A DNA stretch of 64,000 nt from Paenibacillus shirakamiensis (lineage in GTDB: Bacteria; Bacillota; Bacilli; Paenibacillales; Paenibacillaceae), in the NCBI RefSeq assembly GCF_017874255.1, contig NZ_JAGGLD010000003.1:470848-534847 (forward strand), in the 5' to 3' direction. A model generated the notes under the pieces. The model had not been told where the DNA came from. It was given only the letters and a program-made list of their open reading frames with translations, and ran no database searches. The position numbers and the translations under genes were made by a program. Positions 55,701 to 64,000 of the stretch are shown one piece after another; position 1 is the first letter of the stretch; the number at the start of each line of letters is the position of its first letter.

Positions 55701-57227
55701 AACGTGGGTAATTTCTGTATCCGACGCCCTTCCTACCAGCGAACCCACTCTAGCTTTATAGTTTGAGGCATTGTTGTCCAGTCCCACAACATTCACATTC
55801 TCTAAATTTACATCTTGTATGGTTGCAGATTCAGTATATCCGAATAAGCCTAGATTGGGTTTAGCTTTTTCAATGTATAAATTGCTGATTTTCTTACCAT
55901 TTCCGTTAAATTTGCCTTTAAAAGCATCCTCTGATGACCCAAGGGGTTCCCAGCCTTCTTCCGCATTATAGGGAGCAACGTTAAGATCAATATCGTTGAC
56001 TAAGATAAAGTTCTTATCAAGGTGCTTTCGGACATTATTTAGTTGTTCCGCATTTGTAATCTGATATGGAGTGGCCTCAGAGCCATCACCACCCGCGAAC
56101 TCGTCTTGGCTACTTGAATCCTTTTCCAACTTTTTAAACACGACTTTCCCATTTTCTATCATCGAAATATATAATGTATTGTTATCTACATGAAAGCCGT
56201 CTTTATATGCCACAGCTGAATTGCCAAATGTATTAACCTTAACCCAGCTATTTGAGTCCACATTCTTCTTATAAATCGAATTATTTACAGGAAGATAAAG
56301 CTCATTACCAACACTATAAATTTTTGTTCCAAAGTACCATCCAGCGGAGAGATTTTCTCCAAAGTTAGTACCATCAGCAATACTATTAAGCTCATCGTTG
56401 ATGTAATTGATTACGGGCTGATTTTCATAGAAAATAAGTGACGGTTCATACCCAGTAGTCTTTTCTAGCGAAGTGTCGTCTTTCCAGACATTATTCTCAA
56501 GGTATCTTATTCCCATTTGACCTGTCTTACCTGAGTTATTACTCATCACATGATAGATCACATAAGGTACGGCATCGGGTCCGGACCCTTTGAACGTTAG
56601 GGATGGGGCGGCTCCGTCATGAATAGCAGGACCAGAAGCATTCACATTGACCCAATCCAAACCATTGAACCTTTTCACATATACTTCCATGCCATAGTTA
56701 TAGACTAAATAAATTTGACCATCAGGTCCAAGCTTAAGCTTCATGTAAGCAGCGTTCGAAAGCAGGTCAGAACCCAATTGTTCCCATTCCTGAGATGTCT
56801 TGTTATACTGCTTCACCTTTAATACTCCTGAAGGAGGAGCGTAGGCAACAATAGGAATTCCATCTTTCACGACTAATGCAACATAGTTGATATCTCTTTC
56901 GGTTGAAAAATTGCTGTTATTACCTATTATTTCCCAATCACTATTAACAAACTGGTACACATTTAGAAATTTATCCATTCCTTCCTGCTGTAAATAGGCA
57001 ATATAAGGAACCCCATCATATACATCTGAACCAATAGATTGATCTCCTTGAGTACCCCCTTCAAGGCTGCCTAATTCTTTCCAGACATAGTTCTGATTCG
57101 GATCGAGGATCGATCCTGATGTTGCCTTTGCATGTTCAGTTGGCAATAGCCAAGCTGAGAAAAGTGACAATACTAATGATAGGCATATAATGCTGGATAT
57201 CTGCCTTTTCCAAATTCTACTATTCAT
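52752..57227 (-). CDS. Large secreted SLH protein with GLUG, X2-like and repeat domains
   Basis: 1491 residues, GGGGGAATAGT before the ATG. Signal peptide (1-36), a propeller-like segment (about 45-385; YVWKELGSLEGG, GIPIVAYAPPSG), a GLUG-type beta region (about 390-670; NFILVNDIDLN, GGLVGTLEGRS, GGFVGNVYNS), two tandem 100-residue repeats (about 727-943), an X2/CBM_X2-like domain (about 953-1035; VRIANQDTEMVLVAGNDYSV), a Ser/Asn linker, a pre-SLH module (about 1080-1300; TLPAKQININAISSQFG) and three SLH repeats (about 1306-1485; DVASHWAKKAVNDMGSRMVI). It would be wall-bound through SLH, with carbohydrate or protein-binding parts outside. The kinase and regulator genes lie upstream on the same strand. 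Confidence 0.87.
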   Translation of the reverse strand: MNSRIWKRQISSIICLSLVLSLFSAWLLPTEHAKATSGSILDPNQNYVWKELGSLEGGTQGDQSIGSDVYDGVPYIAYLQQEGMDKFLNVYQFVNSDWEIIGNNSNFSTERDINYVALVVKDGIPIVAYAPPSGVLKVKQYNKTSQEWEQLGSDLLSNAAYMKLKLGPDGQIYLVYNYGMEVYVKRFNGLDWVNVNASGPAIHDGAAPSLTFKGSGPDAVPYVIYHVMSNNSGKTGQMGIRYLENNVWKDDTSLEKTTGYEPSLIFYENQPVINYINDELNSIADGTNFGENLSAGWYFGTKIYSVGNELYLPVNNSIYKKNVDSNSWVKVNTFGNSAVAYKDGFHVDNNTLYISMIENGKVVFKKLEKDSSSQDEFAGGDGSEATPYQITNAEQLNNVRKHLDKNFILVNDIDLNVAPYNAEEGWEPLGSSEDAFKGKFNGNGKKISNLYIEKAKPNLGLFGYTESATIQDVNLENVNVVGLDNNASNYKARVGSLVGRASDTEITHVSSSGEVRGVNYVGGLVGTLEGRSRIIESSSSVNVTISHEMGGGLVGQVAGGGEIKPEIKRSFATGNVFGEVTGENEINGRMLGGFIGELVYAEISDCYALGSIKGGGQLGGFVGNVYNSSINNAYSVGELEGSFPLDNPSERQVNAFGPKEEGSTYSEVYYNKDAISFEQQDGDMGTGLKTKDLKDRTKYPLAWDFAKIWEIREGVNDGYPHLRWLTSSGPVQPIEAPGFNPAPIAGPGSQAESTSLTGVVGGEESHFVVQVSSNTITAPNIGDDAPKGTGVTTPYTPGSDITGVDAITNKYVGVYEVDKAGKVVKFNLITLTEQDIKHSPGSPVEAPALDAKPVAVPGELSNTTTLTAAVGDASHHLVIKIATKLIATPNVGDTAPTMDLGVLNPYTSGEEITGLDYYSGAYLGVYEVDSLDKVVKFSLVKLPSSGNSVTPDHADFDKKPESAGNTEVKVTLASRDSLVRIANQDTEMVLVAGNDYSVNEDRVKIKKSYLNTLPVGITWLKFTFSSGQPQQLKITVTDSSVNNSGNNNGNNNGNNSSGESSNSTSNTLPTPVTPNTGADILVNGKVEKAGTAATSKRGEQIVTTIAVDQKKLDDKLAAEGQGVVVTIPLTSSSDVVIGELNGQMIKNMEDKLAVLKLQTDRATYTLPAKQININAISSQFGQSVALKDIKLQIEMAVPTADMVKVVENAAAKGTFSLMVPPVNFTVQAVYNGKTIEVSKFNAYVERLVAIPDGVDPNKITTGVVVDPDGTVRHVPTKVTQINGKFYAVINSLTNSTYSVVWHPLEFSDVASHWAKKAVNDMGSRMVIEGMGDGKFNPDQNITRAEFAAIVVRGLGLKPEKGATPFSDVKSADWYSSAVETAYAYQLINGFEDGTFRPNDQITREQAMVIIAKAMRITQLKAKLPAQTADAALRPYTDAVKASGWAYEGIADSLKAGIIKGRSDVLLAPQAFITRAEVAAIMERLLQKSDLI

Positions 57228-57315
57228 ACTATTCCCCCAAATTTAGTCGAAGATTTTTCGACAATATTCAACAATAATTAACTTATTATATAACCGTGCA
57301 ATCAACGTAGAATAA

Positions 57316-57358
57316 ACAAAAAAAGTCCTACGCATCTCACTGAGACGTGCAGGGCTTC
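57316..57358 (-). terminator. Terminator of the two-component unit
   Basis: AGCCCTGCACGTCTC...GAGATGCGTAGGACT stem with two mismatches and TTTTTTT behind on the minus strand. Confidence 0.88.
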
Positions 57359-57374
57359 TGGCGTGATCTTCTAA

Positions 57375-58481
57375 CTATTCATGCATAGCCTTTCTAATTA
57401 ATTCCTTAAGTCGGGTATCAGGGTTAGTTCCCAGCTCCTGCATAAGTTGCTCCTTCATAATACGATACTGCTGGAGCGCCTCGTTTTTTCTGCCGAGCTC
57501 AAGATACAGTCGAATCACCTCATAATGGATGTCCTCCCGCAGAACATCTCTTCTTACAATCTCCTCAAAGTAATGCAGGGAATGGGGCAATTCATTTCTT
57601 CCCAGATGAAATCTTGCAGTTTTCTCCAAAAGTCCCATGTAACTCTGCTCAAGTTCCCGGGTCTTGTCGCTTGCCCATTCGTAGTTCTTTCCGTTTAGAA
57701 ATCTACCTGTATACAGTGAAATAGCTTCCCCGAGCAGATTCTTGTTTGTATCAGGATTCAACCTTATCTGCTTCAACAGCTGCTCAAATGCATACAAATC
57801 GCAGAATATGCTGCCCGTGTTAATACTAATTTCGTTTTTGCCTGCCACAATGCAGTTTTCTAAGCTATTGTCATTGAAGGCTTTGCGAATATAATACAGC
57901 GTTGAGTTCAGGTTTTTCCAAGCCTTTTCTGGCTCTAAGCCATGCCATAACGTATCAATTATTTCATCCCGGCTGACGGTACCCTTATACATCAAGAAAG
58001 TAAACAGTTCTTCAGTCTTGGGGCTTCTCAGCTTTATAGGTTCTATTTCCTTATCCCGTTTATAGATTTTCATTCCATTAAACAAAAGAGCGGTCAAAGC
58101 GGGTTTAACCACTTCATTCCTCTTACACTTTTTAATTTTACCGATTGTCTTAGCTATTCGTTCCGCGTTTACTGGCTTTAGCAGATAATCTAGTGCACTC
58201 ATGTCGAAGGCTTGGACCGCATAGTTGTCATAACCCGTTACAAAAACCACATTGATAGCAGGATCTATTTCATGAAGCAACCCCGACAATTTCATTCCGC
58301 TAATTTCCGGCATAGATATATCCAGAAATGCGGCATCTATCGTGTTCGCTTTCACAAACTCGCAGGCTTCAAGCGGATTGAGAAACGTACCACAAAGCTC
58401 AACCTTACCGCTCTCCAATAATAAATGCCTCAGTCGTTTTATGGACAATTCTTCATCATCTACTATGATGGCTCGTAGCAT
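57375..58481 (-). CDS. Response regulator with SARP/BTAD-like output
   Basis: 368 residues, GGAG seven bases before the ATG, inside the end of the kinase gene. REC domain (about 1-118): IIVDDE start, phospho-acceptor Asp 54 in FLDISMPEISG, Thr/Lys in VTGYDNYA and LLKPVN. Output: a winged-helix DNA-binding part (about 140-230; PIKLRSPKTEELFTFLMYKG, AWKNLNSTLYYIRKAF) and a helical TPR-like BTAD domain (about 255-368; LHYFEEIVRRD, EVIRLYLELGRKNEALQQYR). This is the AfsR/SARP-type architecture fused to REC, unusual beside a kinase of this kind. It is translated together with the kinase and probably drives the neighbouring surface-protein genes. Confidence 0.88.
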   Translation of the reverse strand: MLRAIIVDDEELSIKRLRHLLLESGKVELCGTFLNPLEACEFVKANTIDAAFLDISMPEISGMKLSGLLHEIDPAINVVFVTGYDNYAVQAFDMSALDYLLKPVNAERIAKTIGKIKKCKRNEVVKPALTALLFNGMKIYKRDKEIEPIKLRSPKTEELFTFLMYKGTVSRDEIIDTLWHGLEPEKAWKNLNSTLYYIRKAFNDNSLENCIVAGKNEISINTGSIFCDLYAFEQLLKQIRLNPDTNKNLLGEAISLYTGRFLNGKNYEWASDKTRELEQSYMGLLEKTARFHLGRNELPHSLHYFEEIVRRDVLREDIHYEVIRLYLELGRKNEALQQYRIMKEQLMQELGTNPDTRLKELIRKAMHE

Positions 58482-58483
58482 AA

Positions 58484-61400
58484 CTAATCTCCTATCCGAA
58501 GAACCGGCTGTGCAGGAATACAGAAGGAAATCTTTGTCCCTGCTCCTTCTTCACTTTCTATATGAATGTTCTTACCATATAAAAGCTTAATTCGCTGACT
58601 TATATTCCACAGTCCAACGCCTTTCTTCTCCATATCCGGCATCAATATTTCTTCAATTTTTAGTTCACTTATTCCGCATCCGTTATCTTGAACAGCAAAG
58701 CTCACCGAAGTATCGGCTTCTCTTATAACAGATATTTTAACGGTACCGCCTTTGAAATTGGACATCAAACCGTGCCTAATGGCATTCTCTACCAACGGTT
58801 GTAAGATCAGTGGCGGGATCCGCGTATTCATGTTCAAAGCCTCATCCACCTCATATACCACCTGCAATCTGGCACCAAAACGCGCTTTCTCGATGTTGAT
58901 ATACGCTTTCACCAGTTCTAATTCATTCTCAATCGTAGTCAGTGACTCCAAGTTTTCGAAATCAAAGCTGCCTCTTAAATATTGCGACAATTCCAGCGTC
59001 AATTCCTCCGCCTTCTTAGGTTCATCCATGCAAAGCGCAGCAATGGAATTCAAAGCATTGTACAAGAAATGTGGTTTGATCTGAGAACGCAAAAAGGCAA
59101 TTTCCGCATCTTTGGCATTTTTTACAGAAGCTTTCAAGCGAGTTAGGCTTCTCACGCGGGCAATTAATTCTTCGGACTCAAATGGTTTTCCAACAAAATC
59201 ATTTGCCCCATTCTCCATGGACATCATTATATCGGTAGTCCTGTTCTTAGCCGTAAGCATCAATACAGGAAGCTCAAACGGTGAGAATCTCTCCCGAATG
59301 GCTTTCAGCACCTCGTAACCGGACAATCCTGGCATCATAATGTCCATTACCACTAAATAAAAGTCTGAGTTTTTGGATAACTCATCAAGTGCCATCTGAC
59401 CACGATTGACTACCACAATAGGATAACCATCCAATTTAAGCAGATTAATCATGGACTGAAGGTTGGCGAAATCATCATCTACCACAAGGATTGGTTCATC
59501 TTTCTCTCCTTTGATATACATTGGATACTGAGTATGCGAACGGCTGCCTTGGGTTTGCAACTGTTTTTGTTCCTCCATTTGTCCCTTGATTCTCCTTCCT
59601 GCTAAAGGAAGAGTGAAGCTGAACACTGAACCTTGTCCAAGACTTGAATCGACATGAATCTGTCCACCAAGCAGTTCCACCAATTTCTTGGTTATACTTA
59701 AGCCAACTCCCGTACCTCCTGAATCTTTGGTTTCGAAGACATCTGACTGCTCAAAAGAATCAAATATATGCCTCTGCATATTCACGGGAATCCCAATGCC
59801 CGTATCCGCTACCCTGACCTCCACCCTATCACGGATTACCTCAGCACTAATATTCACAGCACCTTGATCAGTGTATTTAATCGCATTTCCAATTAAGTTA
59901 TGCAAAATTTGTATTAACCTATTGCTGTCTGTATATACCGTAGGAACCTCTTCAGCTATTGCATTAATAAGTATGATCTGTTTGTCTCCTAGCAAAAAGG
60001 AATGCATCCTGACTACCGAATCGACCACAGCTTTCAAATCCAAATTACTTTTGAATAGAGGGATGTCCCCATGTTTCATTTTTGAATAGTCCAGCAGTTC
60101 GTTAACCAAATGCGCGAGTCTCCTGCCGCTTTCCAGAACGATGGCAAGATTCATGGCTTGCTTGTCTGTAACAGGTCCCTCTACTCCCTTGATTAGCGTA
60201 TCCGTTATGCTCACGATGGCGTTCAAAGGGGTCTTTAGCTCATGAGAAGTATTTAATAGAAAGTCATCTTTAATCTTATCCAGCTGAATAAGCTGGTTCT
60301 TCATTTCATCAATCGTGTGGTATGCCTCGAAGAAGCGGATAGCAATCAGAAAGATTAGAATAATATTGAATATTACAATATACAATTGTCCAAGCCACAA
60401 ACTATCTTTAATAGAGAAAGCAAATAAAATAACATCAATGGAGTACAAATTAATACAGAGGATGGCCATAAACATGAGAAAAGACTTGAAACGTTCATGC
60501 TCAGTACTATTTATATAGAGCACAGCAATTCTTAATAAAAGCCAGAGAATCATGAGTTCATACACACTGATAATAAAAGGCTGAATATTCATATAGGAGT
60601 GAATCGGGAGAAAAACTACCAAAATGAGATAGCTTCCGAGTACAAGGGTCACAAGCTGCGTAAATTTTAAAGAGATAATATTTTTTTGTAATTGATAAAA
60701 AAAGATCGCCATGACTATAAAACAGGCTAATGAACTAATGTCTTTGACCTTAAAGATAATTTCAAAAGGAACGCTAGGTAAATATAGTAGGAGAGGCCTC
60801 TCTCCAATAAGACCGTTGTAAATAGCATAAAGAGAACAAATTACAGCAAACACAAGCAGTGAATTATCTTTAATTCGATAAAAGGCTGCCGTCAAGTAAC
60901 AGATGATATAAATAAGCGCCAAAGTGCCCAGAATAGCAAAAGTTCTGAACTCATTTGCTATCGTCTTTTGCTGAGTATCCATCATGGCAGCCTGATTGCC
61001 AAAATAAATGGACATGGGAATACCCGCATTCAAATAATCATAATTAGCAACCTGAATAATAATTTCTATCTCACTCTTCTTAGTAGAGAAGTAACCGATC
61101 TTCGGAACATTTCCTGACTGATAATTTGAACCTTCCACGGAAGGGTTCCCATCTTCAATGAGTTGTTGCCCATTCACATAAATCCGGCTGGAGAAACGTA
61201 TATTCGTCTTTTTCAACGCAAATCCCCCGCTTAAGGGTATGTTCTTCAGTACGATTCGGTAAGTTGCATAACCAAATGCAGGTAATGGGTTACCGTTTAT
61301 TGTTGTTTTGCCATTCCACTGGGAAGGAACTTTCATAAAAGTGGTTAACTGCGGGTTAACTTTACCGGTTGGTTTGAAGTCCTGAGGGGTTAACAACTGA

Positions 61401-61594
61401 TTCCAATAAAATGCCCAGTCACCATCCAGCTTGATGACTTGATTCTGCTTATAATCCCATGCGGAGAGGTCCATTACTCCATTCTGAACTTGGAGATTTT
61501 GTGTGTTTTTGGTGTTGTCTATAAACGTAGAAAGCGGTATTAACAGAAAAGAAATCAACCCGATAATAACGATGATCAAAATCCTTTTTAGCAC
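58484..61594 (-). CDS. Hybrid histidine kinase, 7TMR-DISM type, with two kinase modules
   Basis: 1036 residues from GTG at 61594 (AGGGG seven bases upstream; a TTG two codons earlier is too close). N-terminal membrane helix (about 5-24), an extracellular DISM-like jelly-roll (about 40-210), seven membrane helices (about 215-420), HisKA with His in TSHELKTPLN (about 451), HATPase_c (about 550-665; NLIGNAIKY, DTGIGIP, GTGVGLSI), REC with Asp in VVMDIMMPGLSG (about 751), then a His_kinase/LytS-type module with QIKPHFLYNALNSIAAL (His about 842) and a second HATPase_c (about 930-1030; PLVENAIRHG, DNGCGI). Its stop is two bases before the response-regulator ATG. Signal unknown, probably a carbohydrate or wall fragment. 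Confidence 0.92.
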   Translation of the reverse strand: MLKRILIIVIIGLISFLLIPLSTFIDNTKNTQNLQVQNGVMDLSAWDYKQNQVIKLDGDWAFYWNQLLTPQDFKPTGKVNPQLTTFMKVPSQWNGKTTINGNPLPAFGYATYRIVLKNIPLSGGFALKKTNIRFSSRIYVNGQQLIEDGNPSVEGSNYQSGNVPKIGYFSTKKSEIEIIIQVANYDYLNAGIPMSIYFGNQAAMMDTQQKTIANEFRTFAILGTLALIYIICYLTAAFYRIKDNSLLVFAVICSLYAIYNGLIGERPLLLYLPSVPFEIIFKVKDISSLACFIVMAIFFYQLQKNIISLKFTQLVTLVLGSYLILVVFLPIHSYMNIQPFIISVYELMILWLLLRIAVLYINSTEHERFKSFLMFMAILCINLYSIDVILFAFSIKDSLWLGQLYIVIFNIILIFLIAIRFFEAYHTIDEMKNQLIQLDKIKDDFLLNTSHELKTPLNAIVSITDTLIKGVEGPVTDKQAMNLAIVLESGRRLAHLVNELLDYSKMKHGDIPLFKSNLDLKAVVDSVVRMHSFLLGDKQIILINAIAEEVPTVYTDSNRLIQILHNLIGNAIKYTDQGAVNISAEVIRDRVEVRVADTGIGIPVNMQRHIFDSFEQSDVFETKDSGGTGVGLSITKKLVELLGGQIHVDSSLGQGSVFSFTLPLAGRRIKGQMEEQKQLQTQGSRSHTQYPMYIKGEKDEPILVVDDDFANLQSMINLLKLDGYPIVVVNRGQMALDELSKNSDFYLVVMDIMMPGLSGYEVLKAIRERFSPFELPVLMLTAKNRTTDIMMSMENGANDFVGKPFESEELIARVRSLTRLKASVKNAKDAEIAFLRSQIKPHFLYNALNSIAALCMDEPKKAEELTLELSQYLRGSFDFENLESLTTIENELELVKAYINIEKARFGARLQVVYEVDEALNMNTRIPPLILQPLVENAIRHGLMSNFKGGTVKISVIREADTSVSFAVQDNGCGISELKIEEILMPDMEKKGVGLWNISQRIKLLYGKNIHIESEEGAGTKISFCIPAQPVLRIGD

Positions 61595-61600
61595 TGACAA

Positions 61601-62135
61601 GCCCCTAACCTAAGTTGTGAATTCCATTAATTTTAGATATTCGACAAAATCCTCTATATTCCTCCAAGAAATGTTGAAGGGCTGTTGCCAATGTGAATCT
61701 GCGATATTTACTTGCGAATATCATTCCGGTTTTACTGTTAGGCGCTGCTATTCTGCCGGACGAAACCTTTGAAAGCTAGATTAAAAATAGCTATACACCC
61801 ATAAGGCCTGGGCTCTTACGACCAGACCTGCTTAGATGGTTTATGTAATTTTTTCAGATATAAGTTTATGGAACCATAATTTAGTGGAGTACTAATTAAT
61901 GAATCAGGAACTTTAATTCAAATTAGGAATTATCAATTCCCAATATATAGGCATTCACAAATGAAAGCCCCGGCTACTTAGCGCTGGGGCTTTCATTTGA
62001 TGCAATGTGTACATCCAACTCTCCATTGCGCCATGTAGCTCAAACAAGCTCAATAAACATAAGGCCCAAAGTAGTACTGCCTGATCAAATATTCTTGAGG
62101 CGATCCCTAATTTATCATGGATACTTTCGGTACGT
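61601..62135. other. Intergenic gap, with a possible small decayed frame
   Basis: About 530 bases between the kinase gene and the Ig/SLH gene. A short plus-strand open run near 61684-61782 (NVNLRYLLANIIPVLLLGAA) looks membrane-like but has no start site. A bidirectional terminator lies at 61958-61999. No gene supported. Confidence 0.45.
61958..61999. terminator. Perfect bidirectional terminator of the Ig/SLH gene
   Basis: CAAATGAAAGCCCC pairs with GGGGCTTTCATTTG across GGCTACTTAGCGCT, about 140 bases past the gene's stop. Confidence 0.85.
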
Positions 62136-64000
62136 CTATGGCTTCTGAACCCACTTTTCTCTACCATCCGCTGTTATCTCATATTCATGATCGGCAGATG
62201 CTTCTTCAATATCGCGAAGTGCCCAATACGTATCGGCAACATCTTTAAATGTGGATTGCAAAGATCCGCTAAACGGAACTCTGTCAAGCAACCTATTGAT
62301 AATCTTCACTGCTTCCGCACGAGTCATTGCTTGATCTGGCTTAAATGAGCCGTCTTTATAGCCGCTAATCATTCCGGCTTTTTGCGCTTTTAATATGGAA
62401 GCTTCCGCCCAGTTACCTGAAATATCTGTGTAGCCTGTCCCTGCTGGTGTCATGTTACCTAGCAATCTAGCTACAATCGTTGCCATTTCTGCTCTTGTAA
62501 TTGTGTTCTCTGGTTTAAAAGTACCATCTGTGTAGCCCTTCATCAACCCGATTTCAGTAACTTTTGAAATTGCATCTTGTGCCCAGTAAGGTGATGAAAC
62601 ATCACGAAAGGTAATAGCTGCTGCTCCATTAACATTTCCTGTCATTACTCTAGATAAAATGGCCGCCATTTCAGCTCTTGTAATTTTATTTTCCGGTTTG
62701 AAGGTGCCGTCTACATAACCTTTTAGATAGGCATTATGTTGCTTGATTCCTTCGGCGCCTTCAATGTGAAGAAGTGTAAATGTACTAAATTTGTTTACTG
62801 CAAATTGTACTCCCATTACACCCTTATCGTTATAGGGTACAAGTTCGCCTTTCAGCAGTTCTTTTGTTCCGTCACTGTGTTCGATGTAAACCCATAATGC
62901 TTTCATGTCGGACTCATTTAAATTGACGTCTCTTAAAGGCATAACTAGCGTGACAGATCGGCTTTGCATATTTGTCTCGATCATCATTGGACGGCCGATT
63001 ACCTCAACTTTTTTATCTCCAGCTGCTCCTTTAATTAAGGTATCTTGTCCTACACGCTCATTCACTTTTTGTTTTTGGTTTTGATCTTTAATAGGAACAA
63101 AATTGAAATATAAATCATCTGTAAAACCTGCTAAAGATTGAAATGGAAGAATCGCCTTTACATTTTCAGTAGCAATCCTCAGGTCAATTTTCGCTTCAGT
63201 AATTAACTTATTTGCATCCTTGCCAAGGATAATATTAACTTCCTTAACTTCATCTTTTGCATCTGGTATGACAATTGTTGCAGAGGAAGAACCTGCTGCT
63301 ACAATACTATCTACTGTTTTCTTCGCTTGTTCCGTCGTGAAATGAATATCGTCTTTTTTCGTACCATCTAATCCAGTTGTTCTTTCAATTATAGCAGAAG
63401 CTACGATTCTACCCGTCTTATCACCGGAATCCTCAACATTCACGGTTAGGCGCTCCTTAACAGGCACTGGAACTATTACGGGTGTTGACGTTTCTGGTGT
63501 AGACGGTCCTGGAGTCGGTATAGCTGGCCGCTCCGTGACTGTAATGGTTGCGGTTCCCTGCTTGCTTCCATCGAAAGTCGAGGTCGCCGTAATCGTGTAC
63601 GTATTCAAGGCGGCATCTCCCGCTACCGTCACCTTGCCCGTGCTGTCCACGGCAACTTTGCCGCTGTCATCACTGCTGGTCCAGATCACCGTTTGCTCGG
63701 CCCCACCAACGGCGCTTACCTCCGCGCTGAGCTGCTGGATTCCTCCTTGTACAACGCTTTTGCTGCTCGGACTAACGACTACGCTTGTCACGGCCGGTAT
63801 AGCTGGCCGCTCCGTGACTGTAATGGTTGCGGTTCCCTGCTTGCTTCCATCAAAGGTCGAGGTCGCTGTGATCGTGTACGTATCCAAGGCCGCATCTCCC
63901 GCTATCGTCACCTTGCCCGTGCTGTCCACGGCAACTTTGCCGCTGACATCACTGCTGGTCCAGGTCACCGTTTGCTCGGCCCCACCAACTGCGCTTACCT
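62136..64000 (-). CDS. Ig-like repeat and SLH surface protein, 5' end beyond the window
   Basis: A partial gene of 621 codons read here; it is open at base 64000, so the true start lies outside. Two Big_2-like Ig repeats of 93 residues (279-bp DNA period, at about 63516 and 63795) are followed by a Pro/Thr linker, a pre-SLH module of about 250 residues (VKAILPFQSLAGFTDDLYFN, VTLVMPLRDVNLNESDMK) and three SLH repeats (about 400-580; AYLKGYVDGTFKPENKITRA, GLMKGYTDGTFKPENTITRA, GMISGYKDGSFKPDQAMTRA). The tail YEITADGREKWVQKP follows the third repeat. Role: a wall-anchored surface protein. Confidence 0.87.
   Translation of the reverse strand, partial: VSAVGGAEQTVTWTSSDVSGKVAVDSTGKVTIAGDAALDTYTITATSTFDGSKQGTATITVTERPAIPAVTSVVVSPSSKSVVQGGIQQLSAEVSAVGGAEQTVIWTSSDDSGKVAVDSTGKVTVAGDAALNTYTITATSTFDGSKQGTATITVTERPAIPTPGPSTPETSTPVIVPVPVKERLTVNVEDSGDKTGRIVASAIIERTTGLDGTKKDDIHFTTEQAKKTVDSIVAAGSSSATIVIPDAKDEVKEVNIILGKDANKLITEAKIDLRIATENVKAILPFQSLAGFTDDLYFNFVPIKDQNQKQKVNERVGQDTLIKGAAGDKKVEVIGRPMMIETNMQSRSVTLVMPLRDVNLNESDMKALWVYIEHSDGTKELLKGELVPYNDKGVMGVQFAVNKFSTFTLLHIEGAEGIKQHNAYLKGYVDGTFKPENKITRAEMAAILSRVMTGNVNGAAAITFRDVSSPYWAQDAISKVTEIGLMKGYTDGTFKPENTITRAEMATIVARLLGNMTPAGTGYTDISGNWAEASILKAQKAGMISGYKDGSFKPDQAMTRAEAVKIINRLLDRVPFSGSLQSTFKDVADTYWALRDIEEASADHEYEITADGREKWVQKP
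63516..64000. repeat. 279-bp tandem repeat of Ig-like units
   Basis: CGGTATAGCTGGCCGCTCCG starts at 63516 and again at 63795, 279 bases apart; the units are nearly identical and encode Big_2-like domains. The array runs off the window. Confidence 0.88.

Noticed and set aside
61955..62167. A 70-codon minus-strand frame after the last SLH gene
   Set aside because: It overlaps the SLH gene's end and reads through the perfect terminator at 61958-61999.

Overview
The window reads as chromosomal DNA of a Paenibacillus-like low-to-moderate GC Firmicute. The basis is five genes for secreted proteins with S-layer-homology (SLH) modules, strong AGGAGG-type ribosome binding sites with ATG, GTG and TTG starts, a tyrosyl T-box leader, a class I fructose-bisphosphate aldolase of the staphylococcal/bacillar type, and a PadR-controlled membrane gene. 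Most genes lie on the minus strand. No rRNA, tRNA or CRISPR array was seen.

Layout. 0.2-6.9 kb: a giant SLH protein with lamin-tail, PHP metallo-phosphoesterase and CARDB-like parts. 7-10.3 kb: a HupE/UreJ-type membrane protein, then an ABC-2-like permease with its PadR regulator. 10.6-14.1 kb: a small secreted protein and an AT-rich three-gene ABC transporter with two FtsX/MacB-like half permeases. 14.3-18 kb: a decayed HTH fragment, a MerR-like regulator, two unrecognised proteins and a flavodoxin-domain protein. 18-21.1 kb: a small mobile element (serine recombinase, Cro/CI repressor, rolling-circle-type initiator) abutting a 5'-truncated TPR gene, with a three-operator divergent control region. 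21.2-34.2 kb: a Rhs/YD-repeat polymorphic toxin operon: a secreted TPR-C39 peptidase-YD protein, a 3079-residue FN3/PPC-like/Rhs protein ending in a predicted HNH/EndoVII (EHHH-type) nuclease, and a putative immunity gene. 34.7-37.6 kb: a Vat-type streptogramin acetyltransferase next to an ABC-F ATPase. 38.2-45.6 kb: an accessory strip with a truncated HKD-nuclease gene, a Nudix enzyme, two SLH proteins, and small lipoprotein, SUKH, DMP19 and hypothetical genes typical of orphan immunity clusters, plus decayed fragments. 45.9-52.6 kb: housekeeping (tyrS with T-box, a chemoreceptor, fda, an Lrp/AsnC regulator divergent from an Old Yellow Enzyme). 52.7-64 kb: a 1491-residue SLH/GLUG/X2 protein, a SARP-like response regulator, a hybrid histidine kinase with two kinase modules, and the 3' part of another Ig-like/SLH protein that runs off the window.

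Working together. The SLH proteins, the kinase/regulator pair and the chemoreceptor describe a cell-surface and sensing lifestyle. The Rhs operon and the immunity-like strip point to contact-dependent competition. Vat plus ABC-F would both act on ribosome-targeting drugs of the streptogramin A group if the ABC-F has that specificity. The most system-like candidates for novelty are the C39-YD/Rhs/immunity operon, the compact operator logic of the mobile element, and short ORFs that run into terminators upstream of the chemoreceptor and fda. All family assignments come from reading motifs by eye; no database search was made.
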